From NCBI GenBank assembly GCA_022561955.1, contig JADFQF010000047.1, forward strand, positions 1 through 8,270: a stretch of 8,270 nt of DNA, in the 5' to 3' direction. Shown one piece after another: positions 6,052-8,270 of this stretch (within the stretch, counting starts at the first letter, position 1; each line of letters opens with the position of its first letter). A model generated the notes under the pieces. The model was given only the letters and a program-made list of their open reading frames with translations, had not been told where the DNA came from and did no database searches. This stretch comes from Chloroflexota bacterium. GTDB taxonomy: Bacteria > Chloroflexota > Dehalococcoidia > SAR202 > UBA11138. The translations under genes and the position numbers were made by a program.

Positions 6052-6477
6052 CTAATAAGTGCCGCGCGTGACCGTGCCCTCAACCTGCAACGACGCGGTC
6101 CACTCCACGAGGCTGCCCACCCGGCTGCGTAGATCGTAGGACACGACCCAGCACCTGCCCGAATATTTGATGTCGCCGGTAGTAGTGCCCTCGGGTCCGT
6201 ATTCGAAATCCACGTCCGATGTGTGGGACCGCAGGGCGCCCAGCACCGCGTCGGGACCAGACGTCGACGTATTGTCGAAGAGTCCGCTGAGAGAGAAGGG
6301 AACGTCTTCCAGGCCGGGGACGAACTTGGCGCCGCCGTCGGCGAGGGCCGTGACCTCATTCAGCGCCCTGCGGCCGGGGAGCCCTCTGACCTCCGTGACA
6401 AATGCCGAAAGGTCTCTGGGCGTGCCGCCGGTATCGTCGATGCTGAACCTCGAGACCTTGGAATCGAAAAACGCCAT
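6052..6477 (-). CDS. Phage tail tube-like protein
   Basis: The 141-aa product starts MAFFDSKVSRFSIDDTGGTP and contains DLSAFVTEVRGLPGRR, ALADGGAKFVPGLEDVPFSL and FEYGPEGTTTGDIKYSG, ending in alternating strands (SLVEWTASLQVEGTV). This all-beta pattern, in which an early D-L-S strand is followed by D-G-G/F-V-P-G-L and a PEG-ST-GDIKYSG hairpin, matches phage tail tube or major tail proteins. Length is in the usual range. The ATG at 6477 is preceded by AAGAGG at good distance; the upstream extension of the frame crosses the terminator and is rejected. It is the first gene of the tail cassette, downstream of a promoter plus terminator. Confidence 0.75.
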   Translation of the reverse strand: MAFFDSKVSRFSIDDTGGTPRDLSAFVTEVRGLPGRRALNEVTALADGGAKFVPGLEDVPFSLSGLFDNTSTSGPDAVLGALRSHTSDVDFEYGPEGTTTGDIKYSGRCWVVSYDLRSRVGSLVEWTASLQVEGTVTRGTY

Positions 6478-6545
6478 ATGATACCTCTTATGCTGTTGGA
6501 AACAAGCGAATCGGCCGGACGGCTCCTCGTGGTAGGCCCGAAAAC

Positions 6546-6576
6546 AAAAAAGGGCCAGACCTCTTGGGTCTGTCCC
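6546..6576 (-). terminator. Intrinsic terminator in the leader of the tail operon
   Basis: On the minus strand GGGACAGACC (6576-6567) pairs with GGTCTGGCCC (6561-6552) across a 5-nt loop with one mismatch, and is followed by TTTTTT (6551-6546). The T-tract exists only for minus-strand transcription. It lies 69 bp before the tail tube start and just after a promoter, so readthrough or antitermination would be needed to express the tail genes from that promoter. Confidence 0.8.
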
Positions 6577-6587
6577 TCTACACGACC

Positions 6588-6616
6588 AGATTAGCACAAC
6601 CGTTCGCATTAGTCAA
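6588..6616 (-). promoter_or_regulatory. Putative promoter of the tail operon (minus strand)
   Basis: On the minus strand TTGACT (6616-6611), a 17-bp spacer and TAATCT (6593-6588) form a sigma70-like promoter. The -10 is weak but carries an extended TGC element directly before it. Transcription would start near 6581, five bases before the terminator hairpin. Confidence 0.5.
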
Positions 6617-6657
6617 GGCACACGCTTGGATGAACCGGCAAGGCGACGATGCATGGA

Positions 6658-6686
6658 TTGTGGCGGCAGCGGCAGCGTGTTAAATT
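6658..6686 (+). promoter_or_regulatory. Putative promoter for a leaderless small gene
   Basis: TTGTGG (6658-6663) and TAAATT (6681-6686) are 17 bp apart. The predicted start of transcription falls at about 6693, the A of the ATG of the next small gene, and no Shine-Dalgarno sequence is present. It is divergent from the tail-operon promoter. Confidence 0.35.
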
Positions 6687-6692
6687 GACGAT

Positions 6693-6839
6693 ATGGCAAG
6701 CAGACCAAACTGGCACTACGACCATCCTCCCGCCTGCACCTGCGCCGAGTGTACTTCCAGGCGAATACGCAAGGGGGCAGGGCTCTCCCTAGCAAGCAAG
6801 ATACGACGATTCTTTGACCGCCTCAGGGGTCGACGATAG
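6693..6839 (+). CDS. Small CxCxxC protein, putative zinc binder
   Basis: This 48-aa open frame encodes MASRPNWHYDHPPACTCAEC and then a strongly basic helix-like tail ending FFDRLRGRR. The HPPACTCAEC motif has Cys15, Cys17 and Cys20 with His8 and His11, enough for one zinc site. The basic tail could contact nucleic acid or membrane. I recall HPP-x-C-x-C small proteins as uncharacterised entries in some Chloroflexota genomes, but cannot name a family. It has no Shine-Dalgarno sequence and may be leaderless. Confidence 0.5.
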   Translation: MASRPNWHYDHPPACTCAECTSRRIRKGAGLSLASKIRRFFDRLRGRR

Positions 6840-6846
6840 CGCTGGC

Positions 6847-6969
6847 TTATCGCGCATGATCCGCCCGGCGGCGTCCCACATCCGTCATATGAAGCCTCGG
6901 CGAGCCATGTGCATCGAACCAGTCGTATGTAGGCACGAGACTCTCATCCTCGTCGATCGAAGCGCGCAT
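6847..6969 (-). CDS. Possible 40-aa small protein
   Basis: The minus-strand frame encodes MRASIDEDESLVPTYDWFDA and then HGSPRLHMTDVGRRRADHAR, with an acidic start and basic end. It fills the 146-bp gap between the CxCxxC gene and the metallopeptidase gene with a natural-looking composition. There is no Shine-Dalgarno sequence and no recognised family. A plus-strand frame of similar length overlaps it (about 45 codons ending before the metallopeptidase), so the coding strand is uncertain. Confidence 0.3.
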   Translation of the reverse strand: MRASIDEDESLVPTYDWFDAHGSPRLHMTDVGRRRADHAR

Positions 6970-7036
6970 TACGGCGACTCAGAGCTTGGATAAACCCGCC
7001 CGCATTGATGGGCCAAAAAACCACCGGAGGAATGAA

Positions 7037-7456
7037 TTGCTGCGAATGGAAAAGGAGCACGCCGACCAGATGGTTGCGCACTCCCTTCAGGAAGACCCAA
7101 ATGAATGCTGCGGAATACTGACGGGCAGCGACGATGTGGTCTCCAAGGTACACCGAATTACCAACACGGCCAAGAGTCCCTTCCGCTACCTGATGGACCC
7201 GCAGGAGCAGCTCAACGTCATGTTGGAGTCCGAACGCGCCGGACAGGAGATACTCGCCTTCTATCACTCGCACACGCACAGCCCAGCCTATCCGTCGCCG
7301 ACCGATGTGAGGATGGCGCAGCAGAGCGGCTGGCTTGGTGACGACGTTTTCTACGTTCTGGTCTCCCTGGAAGACAAAGACGATCCCGCAATCCACGCCT
7401 TTCACGTCCAGGAAGACGGCGAAATCGTCGAGGAAGAGCTGGAGGTCTCCCATTAG
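7037..7456 (+). CDS. M67 (JAMM/MPN+) metallopeptidase
   Basis: The 139-aa single-domain protein carries the complete JAMM zinc site: Glu23 (PNECCGIL), His77-Ser78-His79, Ser87 and Asp90 in YHSHTHSPAYPSPTD. Bacterial members cleave isopeptide or thiocarboxylate-linked adducts of ubiquitin-like sulfur carriers, for example Mec+ acting on CysO-cysteine. The usual partners (a ThiS/MoaD-like carrier, cysteine synthase, a MoeB-like enzyme) are not in the window, so the exact substrate is unknown. I chose TTG at 7037 because GGAGG (7026-7030) sits 6 bases upstream and the resulting MLR start is usual in the family. ATG at 7046 is the alternative, and a TTG at 6986 would add an atypical extension. 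Confidence 0.88.
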   Translation: MLRMEKEHADQMVAHSLQEDPNECCGILTGSDDVVSKVHRITNTAKSPFRYLMDPQEQLNVMLESERAGQEILAFYHSHTHSPAYPSPTDVRMAQQSGWLGDDVFYVLVSLEDKDDPAIHAFHVQEDGEIVEEELEVSH

Positions 7457-7507
7457 CGAAATCCGATGCCGGGACGATGCCGTAGTAATATGCGAGGTCC
7501 CCTCCAT

Positions 7508-7568
7508 AGGCGGTACCTGGTTGAGAGGATGCTGATCGGGCGGTGAAAGCACTAACCAGGTGCCGCCT
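7508..7568. repeat. 15-bp inverted repeat with 31-nt loop
   Basis: AGGCGGTACCTGGTT (7508-7522) pairs with AACCAGGTGCCGCCT (7554-7568); the only departure is one G-U-type pair. It lies in the 205-bp gap between the metallopeptidase and PDZ genes. A terminator for the former is possible, but no T-tract follows. A structured leader of the PDZ gene or a small mobile repeat are alternatives. The remainder of the gap shows only the PDZ gene's Shine-Dalgarno sequence. Confidence 0.55.
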
Positions 7569-7661
7569 CGTTACGTTCTAGAGACCGGAGCAGGCCGATT
7601 CTTCCGAAGTGGCCGATCCAGGGAGCTAGAGAGGTAATGTGAAGTGCGTGGAGGTCCTTTC

Positions 7662-8270
7662 ATGAAACGACTCCTACCCGTCGCCGTAATCGTAGCCGGC
7701 GCGCTGACCTTCGTGTCTATCGCCGCCGTTCAGCTCAGCAGGGCGAACGCGAGCGATGACACACAGGCGGCGCTCTCTCAAGCTCAGCCGCCGCCCAGCT
7801 CAGTCGCGACCGACGCCTCGCCTGCCGAGCCCTCCTCTGCGAATGAAGACCCCCAGACCAGTCAGCAAGCCGCCTATGTCGGCATTGCTCTGGCCGGGCT
7901 ATCCGAGGAAGAGGCGGACGCCCTGGGCATCCCGGGCGGTGCGATCGTCAAATCGGTAATGCGGGACAGCCCCGCGGACGGCCTGCTGGAAGAGGAAGAC
8001 ATCATAACGTCCGTCGACGGCGAGGCCGTGTCCGGCCCCAGAGACGTCGTTGATGCCGTGAGGTCGTCCAGTCCTGAAGAGGTAATGACGTTCACCGTGC
8101 TTCGCGGCGGCGACACGATGAGCATCGAGGTGACCCTGGGGGAGCGTGAGACCTCCGTTTTTGCCTTCCGCTTTAACGAAGCAACGCCGAGCCACGGCCG
8201 GACCGGGCGGACCCACGGCATGGGAGGCGCAGTGGTAAGGAGCGAATACGTCACGGAGACCGACGACGGA
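7662..8270 (+). CDS. Exported PDZ-domain protein (3' truncated by window end)
   Basis: The frame starts at ATG 7662, six bases after GGAGGT (7650-7655), and stays open to the last base (203 residues visible). Residues 1-~29 are a signal peptide or membrane anchor (MKRLLPVAVIVAGALTFVSI and onward). Residues ~30-70 are a Pro/Ser/Ala/Gln-rich flexible linker. Residues ~71-160 form a PDZ domain of the HtrA/S41 type: YVGIALAGLSEEEADALGIP, GGAIVKSVMRDSPADG, EEEDIITSVDGEAVSGPRDV and VLRGGDTMSIEVTLGE. No trypsin-like protease domain precedes the PDZ, so it is not a classical HtrA. The part after residue 165 begins another segment whose nature cannot be seen. It probably acts outside the cytoplasmic membrane, binding exposed peptide ends. 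Confidence 0.85.
   Translation, partial: MKRLLPVAVIVAGALTFVSIAAVQLSRANASDDTQAALSQAQPPPSSVATDASPAEPSSANEDPQTSQQAAYVGIALAGLSEEEADALGIPGGAIVKSVMRDSPADGLLEEEDIITSVDGEAVSGPRDVVDAVRSSSPEEVMTFTVLRGGDTMSIEVTLGERETSVFAFRFNEATPSHGRTGRTHGMGGAVVRSEYVTETDDG

Noticed and set aside
6895..6930. T-arm-like GGTTCGATGCAC on the minus strand, suggesting a tRNA
   Set aside because: No acceptor stem, anticodon arm or D-arm can be formed around it.
7874..8254. Minus-strand open frames opposite the PDZ gene
   Set aside because: They are shadows of a plus-strand frame with a strong Shine-Dalgarno sequence, signal peptide and clear PDZ motifs.
1..8270. CRISPR array or a known anti-phage defence operon
   Set aside because: No regularly spaced direct repeats of 23-40 bp and no Cas, restriction, toxin-antitoxin or abortive-infection motifs were found.

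Overview
The window reads as a stretch of accessory DNA from a fairly GC-rich bacterial chromosome. Lineage cannot be fixed from sequence alone. Three things recall Chloroflexota (Dehalococcoidia/SAR202-type) genomes: the RPEPVEG-type repeat, the small CxCxxC protein and the style of the tail genes. This is inference and no marker gene is present.

Left part (1-2857). The window opens inside the 3' end of a large serine recombinase whose last codons run through a REP-like repeat. A perfect 16-bp inverted repeat follows (673-716). Next comes a divergent pair: a 50-aa DUF1059-like protein (minus) and a short SARP-type regulator with a winged helix and a BTAD domain (plus). Between them lie three tandem 11-bp direct repeats. 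After a 346-bp gap come a DUF4352-like lipoprotein and, 7 bp later, a 50-aa single-span membrane protein. The promoter of this pair has a perfect TATAAT preceded by heptamer repeats at 11-bp spacing, with the last repeat starting 8 bp upstream of the -10. That is the layout described for SARP-activated promoters, so the regulator, the small protein, the lipoprotein and the membrane peptide may form one regulatory unit (inference).

Middle part (2961-6616, all minus). This is a compact phage-tail cassette. In transcription order it has a promoter followed at once by an intrinsic terminator, a tail tube-like protein (141 aa), a tail-assembly-chaperone-like protein (164 aa), a translationally coupled Arg-rich protein (107 aa), a 653-aa tail hub/baseplate protein with a probable lectin-fold insertion, and a YvrJ/holin-like membrane peptide (70 aa). 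No tape-measure protein lies between chaperone and hub, and the window holds no capsid, portal, terminase or lysin gene. It is either a degraded prophage or a domesticated, very short tail-derived particle.

Right part (6693-8270). Two very small putative genes are followed by an M67/JAMM metallopeptidase with a full zinc motif and a TTG start, a long inverted repeat, and an exported PDZ-domain protein that runs off the window end.
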